DNA of 29,884 nucleotides from assembly GCA_913056375.1 (NCBI GenBank), contig CAJXNF010000004.1:1-29884 (forward strand), in the 5' to 3' direction. Numbering within the stretch: the stretch's first letter is position 1; each line of letters opens with the position of its first letter. A program made the position numbers and the translations under genes. Origin of the DNA: an uncultured Pseudomonadota bacterium. GTDB taxonomy: Bacteria; SAR324; NAC60-12. Below, in pieces: positions 1 to 7,959 of the stretch. The notes under the pieces are model-generated. The model ran no database searches and had not been told where the DNA came from. It worked only from the letters and a program-made list of their open reading frames with translations.

Positions 1-1050
1 TTGTTGTTGTAGCCAGTCACGGTCTTGCAGTTCATCACGATTCTGCCATTCCTCAAACAAGGTACGCAGGGCAGTCCATTGATGTAGTGCCGGACGTTCG
101 TGCAGCATTCTGTGAACATCTCGAATAGTCCCAGGGATGGAATCAAGAAAGTACCACTTACCCTTGATGGCTGAAAGGTATCCATAAGTACCCAAGGAGC
201 GCAATCGACGTAGCAGAACAAATTGCTCTAGTTCGCTGGTAAAGTCCTTCGGGTCAATCAGGCGATGCCGTGCACCAAGTTCCTGATAGTCGTCTCGGAG
301 TTGCTCACGTAGCGTTTCATTCAATCCAGCCTTGGAAGCGTGAAGTAGAGCAGCTAGGTCGTAATGTGGTGCTCCAATTCCACCCGACTGGTAATCAATC
401 ATGTATAATTGATCATGATGCCACATCAGGTTACGGGATTGGAAGTCCCGTGAGACAAACACCGTTCTTGGCAGCCTGCCCACCGTTTCGGCCAGCGTCG
501 ATAGTTCTTCGCTCAGAGTTACAGTAACAGAACTATCGGGTACAAAGGCTTCCCAGAATCTTTGACGAAAGTATTGGAGGTCCGCTTGGAAGAGTGCTGT
601 ATTCGATTCAGGAGCAGCGTGGCACCAGCTGCGATCAAAACCAACTGTTCCCTTGGTTTGCATTTGGATTAGCACCTCGAGCGCTTCTTGGTAAACTTCT
701 CGGATGCGCACAGCAGCTTCGGGCACATTCGGATCCAGATTCGTCAGCCAGTCGGCCAGTGTCTGATCACCCAGATCCTCAAGCAGGTAGACCAGTTGCT
801 GCGGATCTTCCGCGTAAATTTCAGGGACAGGGAGGCCTTGCTTTCGAAAGTGACGGGACATTGCTAAAAAAGCTTGGTTTTCGTCCTGGGCTGGATTGGT
901 AACACCAACCCATGAGCGGCCGTTTCCTGCGGAGAATCGATAAATCTGTCGATCTGACCCATCACCACGCAGAGCAACAGGCGGAGCAGATAATGCAGGT
1001 AAGTGGTGAGCTGCCAATTGTTCCAAAAGAGGGAGCAGAGGGTCAGTCAT
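1..1050 (-). CDS. APH-fold phosphotransferase, COG3178/AmgK-like sugar kinase (3' end beyond window)
   Basis: The frame starts with ATG at 1050 and stays open to the window edge, giving 350 residues without a stop, so the C-terminus is missing. It belongs to the aminoglycoside-phosphotransferase/choline-kinase fold. Visible motifs are an N-terminal nucleotide loop GDGSDRQIYRF (about residues 29-39), a hinge-like LLEDLGD near residue 90, the Brenner-type catalytic segment SRDFQSRN (about residues 195-205) in which Ser-Arg replaces the usual His-Gly, and a metal-binding IDYQSGG shortly after. This combination is typical of COG3178, which includes AmgK, the N-acetylmuramate/N-acetylglucosamine 1-kinase of cell-wall recycling. 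In that pathway the partner is the nucleotidyltransferase MurU, which would lie left of position 1 if the arrangement is conserved. The gene is divergent from the ABC exporter. The fold is certain; the substrate is inferred. Confidence 0.85.
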   Translation of the reverse strand, partial: MTDPLLPLLEQLAAHHLPALSAPPVALRGDGSDRQIYRFSAGNGRSWVGVTNPAQDENQAFLAMSRHFRKQGLPVPEIYAEDPQQLVYLLEDLGDQTLADWLTNLDPNVPEAAVRIREVYQEALEVLIQMQTKGTVGFDRSWCHAAPESNTALFQADLQYFRQRFWEAFVPDSSVTVTLSEELSTLAETVGRLPRTVFVSRDFQSRNLMWHHDQLYMIDYQSGGIGAPHYDLAALLHASKAGLNETLREQLRDDYQELGARHRLIDPKDFTSELEQFVLLRRLRSLGTYGYLSAIKGKWYFLDSIPGTIRDVHRMLHERPALHQWTALRTLFEEWQNRDELQDRDWLQQQ

Positions 1051-1166
1051 GAGGCCTAGTGTAATGAGTTCTGGCTGGTTTTTGCGATCTTTCCGATGTT
1101 AGCCTTTTTGACCCGAAAGGTAAAATTGCGTCCAAATGACTCTTTCCTATCTTCAACAGAAACTTG

Positions 1167-3023
1167 ATGCAAGCAACGCTTGGACGCCTGGTCCGCACAC
1201 TAATTCCCTCCAACACACTTGATGAACGTGGAGGCACTTCCACCGCTTCTGTACTGGACAGCGACTGGGTGCACAACAAATACCTTCTGCTGGTCCATTA
1301 CCTCCGACAGCACTGGGTTTCCTACACAATCGGTATCTTCACCACTTTCCTCACCAATTGGCTGGCGGTCAGCATTCCAGAATATGTTCAACTTAGTATC
1401 GACCTGCTTTCAAGCGATCTAAACGGGCAGTACGATCTGCTCAATGAATACCTTTGGATCATGCTCATACTGGCAGTCAGCATGGTTTTCATTCGCACAC
1501 TGTCTCGCCTACTCTTCTTCAATCCCGGGCGTGCGATTGAGTGTCAGGTGAAGAACGACATGTTCACCAAGCTGATGCAACTGCAACGGGACTACTACGA
1601 CAAGAACCCCAGCGGTACGATCATTTCCCGAGTCAACAACGATATCCATGGCATTCGGATGATCTGTGGCTTTGGTTTCATGCAGGTCTTCAATATTGCT
1701 AGCGCACTCTCGCTGACTCCCCTGATGATGTTCCAGCTTTCACCACGACTGACCCTCTACTGCGTCATTCCGATCCTGATTGTCTTCTCCATCGTCCGGA
1801 TTGGTATGCGCTTTTTGGTCAACAACATGCGGACACGGCAAACGGATCTTCAGAATCTCTCTGGTTTCACAGTAGCTTCCTTGAATGGAATTGATGTGAT
1901 CCGTAGCAATAATCTTGGGGCTTGGAGCCAGGAGCGCTTTGACAAAGATAATCGAAACCTGACGGAGCGCTCCTTGAACATCGCCTGGATTCGTTCTTTC
2001 ATCATGCCCGTGCTGATGAACCTAGCCAATATCCTAAAAGTGGTAGTGCTGCTCTTCGGGGGAATGATGGTGCTGGAAGAGGAGTTCACAGTTGGTGAAT
2101 TAACCGCGTTCATTGCCTACACCGCACTGCTGACATTGCCACTGATGGGACTGGGTTGGGTTACCACCATGTTCCAGCAAGGAATGGTTGGGCTCGCCAG
2201 TGTCCAGTCTGTACTTCAACAACCAGAGCCTTTTGCAGGTCGCCAGTCTCTACCAGAAGTACAACAAAAGAACCTATTCCAGGACGGGCTCACTGTGCGC
2301 AATCTCCGATTTCGCTACGCCGAGGATCGACCCTGGGTTTTGCAGGACATCAACTTCCACTTGAAGCCTGGTCAAACGCTTGGTGTCCTGGGCCGAATTG
2401 GTTCCGGTAAATCAACTCTCGTCAACTGCATTAATCGCTATCTAGTCGCTGAAGACGGACAAATTCGCCTCAATAGCATTGACATCAATCGTTTGACCTA
2501 CCAGGACTTACGTCACAGCATCCGGACAGTGACTCAGGAGCCATTCCTTTTTTCCGACACAGTAGAGAACAACATTGCGTTTGCGATTGAGGATCGGCCT
2601 GAAGACTGGAAGGAACATTTTCCCAGTTTGCTCCAACAAGCCGCACTCCGGGAGGAAGTCGATAAATTCCCGCTGCAGGAACAGACCATTGTTGGCGAGA
2701 AGGGCATCCTGCTCTCTGGTGGCCAAAAACAACGAATCAGTTTGGCCCGAGCAATGGCCACATCCTGTGATCTACTGATTCTGGACAATGTCCTCTCGGC
2801 GGTAGACTACGAGACCGAGCGCTACCTACTTCAGCAAATCTTTGCTCGTAGGCAAGCAAAGAGCCTACTGATTGTCTCCCATCGGGTCACAGCAGTGGAA
2901 AAAGCAGATTGGATCCTGGTTCTCGATGAGGGCCGGATTGTAGCCCAGGGAACCCATGAGGAGCTACTTCAACAACCCGGCTACTACCAGGAAATGTGGG
3001 CACTCCAGCATGAAACGTCCTGA
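1167..3023 (+). CDS. ABC exporter half-transporter (permease-ATPase fusion), MdlA-like, with degenerate catalytic glutamate
   Basis: This is a 619-residue type IV ABC exporter half: a six-helix membrane domain (about residues 40-325) followed by a nucleotide-binding domain (about 360-600). Numbering from the ATG at 1167, Walker A is GRIGSGKST at 409-417 and the signature LSGGQ is at 516-520. Walker B reads LILDNVLSAVD with D540, and the H-loop histidine is H572. The residue after the Walker B aspartate is Asn541, where a catalytic glutamate is expected; E. coli MdlA, as I recall, has Asp there. The membrane domain resembles the MdlA/YheI branch, normally encoded beside a second half (MdlB/YheH). 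No partner is adjacent here; another half lies at 24012-25868. TTG at 1164 immediately precedes the ATG and no clear Shine-Dalgarno is seen, so the exact start is uncertain. Substrate unknown. Confidence 0.93.
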   Translation: MQATLGRLVRTLIPSNTLDERGGTSTASVLDSDWVHNKYLLLVHYLRQHWVSYTIGIFTTFLTNWLAVSIPEYVQLSIDLLSSDLNGQYDLLNEYLWIMLILAVSMVFIRTLSRLLFFNPGRAIECQVKNDMFTKLMQLQRDYYDKNPSGTIISRVNNDIHGIRMICGFGFMQVFNIASALSLTPLMMFQLSPRLTLYCVIPILIVFSIVRIGMRFLVNNMRTRQTDLQNLSGFTVASLNGIDVIRSNNLGAWSQERFDKDNRNLTERSLNIAWIRSFIMPVLMNLANILKVVVLLFGGMMVLEEEFTVGELTAFIAYTALLTLPLMGLGWVTTMFQQGMVGLASVQSVLQQPEPFAGRQSLPEVQQKNLFQDGLTVRNLRFRYAEDRPWVLQDINFHLKPGQTLGVLGRIGSGKSTLVNCINRYLVAEDGQIRLNSIDINRLTYQDLRHSIRTVTQEPFLFSDTVENNIAFAIEDRPEDWKEHFPSLLQQAALREEVDKFPLQEQTIVGEKGILLSGGQKQRISLARAMATSCDLLILDNVLSAVDYETERYLLQQIFARRQAKSLLIVSHRVTAVEKADWILVLDEGRIVAQGTHEELLQQPGYYQEMWALQHETS

Positions 3024-3107
3024 AGAACTAAGCGCCTTGTATTGATCTGAATTTCTCTCCTCTACCAACGACTTTGCCCAAAGTGCGGAGAATCTTGCAG
3101 TGCACGC

Positions 3108-3136
3108 TTGAAGGAAGTGCAAAATCGCTGTAAACT
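3108..3136 (+). promoter_or_regulatory. predicted sigma70-type promoter for infA-mreB
   Basis: TTGAAG at 3108-3113 and TAAACT at 3131-3136 are separated by exactly 17 bases, which predicts transcription starting near 3143, about 105 bases before infA. A small AT-rich inverted repeat GTAAAC/GTTTAC (3130-3135 and 3142-3147) overlaps the -10 and start region. Each hexamer matches consensus at four of six positions or better. This is a prediction from sequence only. Confidence 0.45.
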
Positions 3137-3248
3137 TATTGGTTTACTGTCAAAAAACCTGCTTTGTTGTCAGAAATTGCCGTCCATCTACACTCAGGTC
3201 GGCACGCACTACCCTGACAAACAGGTTTTCCCCTAACAATGGAGGCAT

Positions 3249-3479
3249 TTGAGCGACGACAAACTGGAACTGAAGGGCATCGTGGTGGACTCCTCCAACG
3301 GCATTTTTCGTGTGCAGTTGGAAAACGAGCATGTGGTGATTGGTCATCTCTCTGGCAAGATGAAGATGCACAAGATCCGCGTTTTGCCGGGGGACGAGGT
3401 CACCATTGAACTGTCTGCCTATGACCTGAGCCGAGGACGCATTGTCCGTCGGGAAAAAATCGTACAAAAATCCAGCTAG
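3249..3479 (+). CDS. infA: translation initiation factor IF-1
   Basis: The 76-residue product is a single S1/OB-fold domain of usual IF-1 length. It has the family pattern GIFRVQLENEHVV, then HLSGKMKMHKIRVLPGDEV and the C-terminal YDLSRGRIVRRE. IF-1 binds the ribosomal A site of the 30S subunit together with IF-2 and IF-3. The start is TTG at 3249, preceded by GGAGG at 3241-3245. That spacing of three bases is short, but no in-frame ATG exists and the homologous N-terminus fits. A nearby ATG at 3239 is out of frame. mreB follows after 54 bases on the same strand. Unlike its neighbours in the block, it uses a non-ATG start for a highly expressed protein. Confidence 0.95.
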   Translation: MSDDKLELKGIVVDSSNGIFRVQLENEHVVIGHLSGKMKMHKIRVLPGDEVTIELSAYDLSRGRIVRREKIVQKSS

Positions 3480-3533
3480 CCCTCCCCATTTACCTTTCCT
3501 GTCCCTGCCACTTCTGCCCCCGACGAGAACCGC

Positions 3534-4577
3534 ATGTTTGGACGGAAAAAGCTCTCAAATTGGTTTGCAGAAGATCTCGCTATTGATCTTGGCACTGCCA
3601 ATACCTTGGTTTTTTTGCGTGAAGCTGGGATTGTCATTCGTGAGCCCTCGGTAGTTGCTGTCAAGCGCGATCAACGAGGGGCTCTCAAGGTGTTGGCCGT
3701 TGGACGTGAAGCCAAGGAAATGGTTGGCAAGACGCCAGACACGATTATGGCGATCCGGCCGCTGAAAGACGGGGTCATCTCCGACTTTGATGTGGCTGAA
3801 CAGATGCTGCGTCATTTCATTCAACATGTGCAGCAGCGCCAAGGATTCCTGCGCTTCAAACCACGTATTGTTATCGCAGTCCCTTCTGGTATCACCCAAG
3901 TCGAAAAACGGGCTGTGCGTGAATCTGCTCTCTCTGCAGGAGCCCGTGAGGTATTCCTGATCGAGGAGCCAATGGCAGCAGCTATCGGTGCAGGACTGCC
4001 GATTGCTGAACCTAGCGGGAACTTCGTTGTTGATATCGGTGGTGGTACAACCGAAGTTGCCGTTCTCTCGATGGCCGGCATCGTTTACAGTAGTTCGCTA
4101 CGCATGGCTGGCGACAAGATGGATGAGGCTATTGTTCAGTACCTGAAACAGAAGTACAATCTGCTGATTGGTGAACGAACCGCAGAAGAGCTCAAGCTCA
4201 ACATTGGCTCTGCTGCCCCACGGTCCCAGCCGCTACAGTTGGAAGTCAAGGGGCGCGATCAAGTTGGTGGCAACCCAAAGGTTCTGCTGGTCAATGACGA
4301 AGAAATCCGCTTTTGTCTCAAAGAAGTCTACGATAGCATCGTCCACGCAATTCGGGTTGCGCTGGAGCAGACACCACCAGAATTGGCAGCTGACATCATC
4401 GAAAAAGGCATCGTGCTAGCTGGTGGAGGTTCACTGCTTCATGGTATGGATGTCCTGCTCCGCGAACGAACAGGATTGCCCGTCTTCTATGCCGAGGATC
4501 CTTTGGATGCAGTGGTCAAAGGAACCGGTGCAATGCTTGATCAGATGGAACTACTGGCCTCCATCGCTCTCGACTGA
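3534..4577 (+). CDS. mreB: rod-shape determining actin homologue MreB
   Basis: The 347-residue product is full-length MreB. It has the phosphate-1 motif IDLGTANTLVF (about residues 17-27), the conserved EPSVVA, the VPSGITQVEKRAVRESA segment, IEEPMAAAIGAGLP, phosphate-2 DIGGGTTEVAV (about residues 168-178) and the adenosine motif GIVLAGGGSLLHGMD. MreB forms membrane-associated filaments that direct lateral cell-wall synthesis. The start ATG at 3534 has only a weak purine-rich stretch upstream. The usual mreC and mreD genes do not follow; instead a membrane-anchored coiled-coil gene starts 41 bases downstream. A rod or curved cell shape is inferred. Confidence 0.97.
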   Translation: MFGRKKLSNWFAEDLAIDLGTANTLVFLREAGIVIREPSVVAVKRDQRGALKVLAVGREAKEMVGKTPDTIMAIRPLKDGVISDFDVAEQMLRHFIQHVQQRQGFLRFKPRIVIAVPSGITQVEKRAVRESALSAGAREVFLIEEPMAAAIGAGLPIAEPSGNFVVDIGGGTTEVAVLSMAGIVYSSSLRMAGDKMDEAIVQYLKQKYNLLIGERTAEELKLNIGSAAPRSQPLQLEVKGRDQVGGNPKVLLVNDEEIRFCLKEVYDSIVHAIRVALEQTPPELAADIIEKGIVLAGGGSLLHGMDVLLRERTGLPVFYAEDPLDAVVKGTGAMLDQMELLASIALD

Positions 4578-4618
4578 ATGAATCCTGACGTTGTCCGCTC
4601 TTTCTGCAAGGAGATTTT

Positions 4619-5608
4619 GTGAGCACACCCGATACCTCCATTTACATCGTTGGTACTAACCGAACCTGGCAGATTCGTGCAAAGACACTCAAACTGATCC
4701 TCACCTCAACTGTCCTATTGCTGATCGGGCTGGCGGCAGCTCTGCTCTACCAAAGCATCTGGCATCTGCAGGTCGTTGGCGGTTGGGAGGAACGTTACGC
4801 CGCAGAGAATGAGCGCAACGAAAAAATGCGGAGTGTGATTGAAGATCTGCGGGAGCGTGTGGTGGATCGGGGAACTCTGGAGATGCGACAAGCGATTTAC
4901 AGCAATGGTCCTGATCCCGAAGAACTACTCCAGAAAAACCAGCGACAGCAGGAAACCATCGAAGCCCAGCAGTTGCGTATCGAGCAACTGCAGTCAGAAA
5001 CCAATGATCAGCAGGCCAAGCTAATTGAGTTGGACGTTCAACTCACAGATGAAATCGCCCGCTATGCCTCACTGCAAGAGAGCCATCAACAACTGGAGAT
5101 TCAGCGTGCTATTTTGCAGGACAACCTGACTTCTCTAAATGAAGAGCTCGTACAGCAGCAGACACAGGGTGCTGAACTACAGAAGCAGATCCTCAGTTTA
5201 CAAAAGCAACTGGCAGCCATTCCCAAGGTTATTGAAAAACCAACACAAACCCTGGCCTCAACTCCAACTTCTCGTTCACCAGCACTTGCTGGCCCAAGTC
5301 CGGTAGCTATAGAGAAAATACAACTCAACAACCGTAACGGACAGCTCAATGTCCGCTTCCAACTGAGCAACCGTGATCGCAAGCGTCAGACTGGGTTCCT
5401 ACAGACCTTCCTAGTGTCTGCTGATGACGCAGTTACACCCGTGAAAATCACAGATCATTTTGCTGATCCTTTTGCCATCCGGAATTTCAAGAACGTTCGG
5501 GCAGAGTTTAAAAATTGGGACAAGAGTTCCTTACTCCGAGTAGTGGCTTGGAATGCGAAAAAGCAGAGAGTTTACGACAAAACCTTCCCTTTGAACAAAG
5601 TCAACTAA
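4619..5608 (+). CDS. single-TM coiled-coil protein in the mreC position, function unknown
   Basis: A 329-residue protein starts at GTG 4619 with AAGGAG at 4608-4613, an ideal spacing. It has a short cytoplasmic N-terminus, one transmembrane helix (about residues 24-44), a long Gln/Glu-rich coiled coil (about 55-205), a Pro/Ser/Thr linker (about 208-228) and a C-terminal mainly beta-looking domain (about 230-329). This order, TM then coiled coil then beta domain, is that of MreC, and the gene sits where mreC normally does. I do not see MreC's conserved beta-barrel motifs, so I do not call it mreC. The layout also recalls DUF6776-type proteins from memory. It is likely periplasmic after the TM helix and may work with MreB, which is inference from position. 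Confidence 0.8.
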   Translation: MSTPDTSIYIVGTNRTWQIRAKTLKLILTSTVLLLIGLAAALLYQSIWHLQVVGGWEERYAAENERNEKMRSVIEDLRERVVDRGTLEMRQAIYSNGPDPEELLQKNQRQQETIEAQQLRIEQLQSETNDQQAKLIELDVQLTDEIARYASLQESHQQLEIQRAILQDNLTSLNEELVQQQTQGAELQKQILSLQKQLAAIPKVIEKPTQTLASTPTSRSPALAGPSPVAIEKIQLNNRNGQLNVRFQLSNRDRKRQTGFLQTFLVSADDAVTPVKITDHFADPFAIRNFKNVRAEFKNWDKSSLLRVVAWNAKKQRVYDKTFPLNKVN

Positions 5609-5632
5609 AGCCCCCCTAACTAACGCCACAGA

Positions 5633-6634
5633 ATGGAGATGCTACCAGCGGACCTGAGAAGTTCCCTTGAAACTCTGGGGCTACTCCAAATTGGGCAAGA
5701 TTTCCAGGCCACACCCTTGACAGGTGGTGTTTCTTCAGACATCTGGCTTCTGGAAACGAAACAACGACGCTTCTGCGTCAAACGGGCCTTGCCTAAGCTG
5801 AAGGTAGCTCAAGATTGGTTTGCACCACTGGATCGTAATCGATACGAACGCCACTGGTATCAACTAGCTCATCAGATTGTTCCTGGCAGTGCTCCTCAAG
5901 TTTTGGCTGCAGACGATGCTGCTCTCCTGTTCGCCATGGAGTATCTGGATCCTGAACAGCACCCCCTTTGGAAAACTGAATTACTGGAAGGCAGGATCAA
6001 CCCTACGTTTGCTGCTCAAGTCGGGGAAAGGCTTGGAAAAATTCATTCAGCCACAGCTCACCGTTCAGACCTTGCCGATGCTTTTGCAACGGGTTCCAAT
6101 TTTGAACAACTTCGACTGGAACCCTACCTACGAGCAACAGCCCTTCGTCATTCCGAATTCACTACTATTCTACAGAGCCTTGCAGACAAAACGGCTCATC
6201 AAAAACTCACACTTGTTCATGGAGATGTCAGCCCCAAAAATATTCTGGAAGGACCTCAAGGACCTGTCTTTCTCGATGCAGAATGTGCTTGGTACGGCGA
6301 TCCAGCTTTCGACCTGGCGTTCTGTCTGAATCACCTGCTGCTGAAAACCATTGTCCAGCCTGAACGTCTACCGGCTCTGCAGGAAAGCTTTATGATGTTG
6401 CAACAAGCCTATCTAGAGCAAGTGGACTGGGAAGCACCCGCAGAGCTTGAAGCTCGAACTGCCGCATTGTTACCTGGCTTACTGTTGGCTCGGGTTGATG
6501 GTAAATCGCCTGTCGAGTATCTACAAACAGAGGCACATCGAGAGTTGGTTCGCAGTGTTGCTTTTCCTCTCCTTCGAAAAGCTCCCAGAAATTTAGCTGA
6601 CATTTGTAACGCTTGGAGAAACGTATGGGCCTAG
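5633..6634 (+). CDS. APH/choline-kinase-fold small-molecule kinase, coupled to enolase paralogue
   Basis: The 333-residue protein has an APH-family kinase fold. An N-lobe glycine-rich turn TGGVSSDIW with the following RFCVKRAL supplies the nucleotide lysine (about residue 50). The catalytic loop is LVHGDVSPKNIL (about residues 194-205), with His-Gly-Asp and the downstream Asn, and FLDAECAWYGDPAFDLA (about 213-229) contains the metal-binding Asp. All catalytic residues of the family are present. Known relatives phosphorylate small alcohols, sugars or choline; the substrate here cannot be read from sequence. The start ATG at 5633 lacks a clear Shine-Dalgarno; a second in-frame ATG lies at 5639. 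The last codons overlap the ATG of the enolase paralogue by ten bases, so the two are probably co-translated and may share a metabolite. Confidence 0.87.
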   Translation: MEMLPADLRSSLETLGLLQIGQDFQATPLTGGVSSDIWLLETKQRRFCVKRALPKLKVAQDWFAPLDRNRYERHWYQLAHQIVPGSAPQVLAADDAALLFAMEYLDPEQHPLWKTELLEGRINPTFAAQVGERLGKIHSATAHRSDLADAFATGSNFEQLRLEPYLRATALRHSEFTTILQSLADKTAHQKLTLVHGDVSPKNILEGPQGPVFLDAECAWYGDPAFDLAFCLNHLLLKTIVQPERLPALQESFMMLQQAYLEQVDWEAPAELEARTAALLPGLLLARVDGKSPVEYLQTEAHRELVRSVAFPLLRKAPRNLADICNAWRNVWA

Positions 6635-7914
6635 ACACCACTATCGCCAAATTGCACGGTCGCCAAGTATGGGATTCCCGTGGTAGACCAACAGTCGAAG
6701 TAGATTTGTGGCTGTCAGACGGTTCTTTAGGTCGAGGTGTTGCTCCAGCTGGAGCATCTCGAGGTTCGGCTGAAGCGGTTGACTTGCGTGATGGAGGTTC
6801 AGCACTAGGTGGCTTTGGTGTGCGTAACGCACTCAGTCTGTTGAACGGGGAAATTGCTAAAAATCTACAGGGGAAGCACTTCACCAACCAAGCAGAACTG
6901 GATCAAGAATTAATTGAGCTTGATGGAACCCCTAACAAATCTCGACTTGGTGGAAATAGTCTCATAGCTACTTCCTTAGCATTCGCCCAAGCCCAAGCAG
7001 CTCATCAGCAGCAACCACTCTGGCAGTCACTCTGTACAAGCACCCCAGCCCACCTACCGTTACCTGAAATTCAGCTCTTTGGTGGTGGAGCACATGCAGC
7101 TGGACGAATTGACATTCAGGATTTCATGCTGATTGCGGTAGGTGCCCAAACTTTTGGCGAAGCACTAGAATGGACAGCCGAAGTATATCGTACAGCCGGC
7201 GAACTATTGCGTGAAAGTGGGCTCTTGGCTGGTGTAGCTGATGAAGGTGGTTGGTGGCCCCAGTTCTCTAGCAATGAAGAAGCACTGGAGTGGAGTGTTA
7301 GAGCCATTGAAGCTGCAGGCTTTAAACCAGGTCAAGACTTAGCGATTTCTCTGGATGTGGCTGCTTCTGAATTTGGGCAATCAGGAAGCTATCGTCTCAG
7401 CCGAGATCAGCGTGTGCTGAATCGTGTAGAGATGCTGGAGCTTCTGAAAAACTGGCTGAAACACTACCCGATTATCTCCTTGGAAGATCCTCTCGCTGAA
7501 GATGATGACTGGAAAGCAGTAATTCCGGCTCTGGGAAGTTCTGTTCAAGTCATCGGTGATGACTTGCTGGTGACCAATGCCAGCCGAGTTCAGCAAGCTG
7601 CAACCCATCAATCCTGTAATGCCTTGCTGGTCAAGCCGAACCAAGCTGGGACTCTGACTGAAACCAAGGCCGCCTTGGACGCTGCACATGCCGCAGGATG
7701 GCAAGCCGTTGTTTCAGCTCGTTCTGGAGAGACTGAAGATGTAGCGATTGTGCACCTGGCTGTAGGTTGGGGAGCCGCTCAATTGAAGGTTGGTTCCTTC
7801 TCACGCTCAGAACGGATGGCTAAGTGGAATGAGGCTTTGCGGATTGGGGAGGCTTTAGGATCTACTCAACTGCCACCAAAGGATTGGTTTCCTTGGCATC
7901 AGCAGAATGTCTGA
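6625..7914 (+). CDS. enolase-family protein, divergent paralogue with altered active-site positions
   Basis: The 429-residue protein is full enolase length, starting at ATG 6625 with GGAGA at 6615-6619. An upstream TTG at 6613 is in frame but less likely. Conserved features are the loop serine S45 in AGASRG, H157, E207 in ADEGG, metal ligands D244, E287 and D312, lysine K337 in VKPNQ, the R366-S367 pair and K388. Departures from canonical enolase are: Ser-to-Ala and Thr-to-Arg in the mobile loop (A42, R46), Asp166 where QEFM has a catalytic-site Glu, and Ala365 where SHRSGETED has His. From memory these traits mark a second enolase clade found in some Alphaproteobacteria, with a SARSGETEDV signature. 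It may still dehydrate 2-phosphoglycerate or a related phosphorylated acid. The overlap with the upstream kinase gene suggests that kinase supplies its substrate (inference). Confidence 0.9.
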   Translation: MGLDTTIAKLHGRQVWDSRGRPTVEVDLWLSDGSLGRGVAPAGASRGSAEAVDLRDGGSALGGFGVRNALSLLNGEIAKNLQGKHFTNQAELDQELIELDGTPNKSRLGGNSLIATSLAFAQAQAAHQQQPLWQSLCTSTPAHLPLPEIQLFGGGAHAAGRIDIQDFMLIAVGAQTFGEALEWTAEVYRTAGELLRESGLLAGVADEGGWWPQFSSNEEALEWSVRAIEAAGFKPGQDLAISLDVAASEFGQSGSYRLSRDQRVLNRVEMLELLKNWLKHYPIISLEDPLAEDDDWKAVIPALGSSVQVIGDDLLVTNASRVQQAATHQSCNALLVKPNQAGTLTETKAALDAAHAAGWQAVVSARSGETEDVAIVHLAVGWGAAQLKVGSFSRSERMAKWNEALRIGEALGSTQLPPKDWFPWHQQNV

Positions 7915-7959
7915 ATGGAACAACAATACGACACTTAGTTCAGCGAACGCACTATCAAC

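Noticed and set aside
3239..3251. ATG at 3239 as the infA start
   Set aside because: It is out of frame with the IF-1 reading frame; the in-frame TTG at 3249 gives the correct N-terminus.
4619..5608. Calling the gene after mreB mreC
   Set aside because: Topology and position fit but the conserved MreC barrel motifs are not visible.
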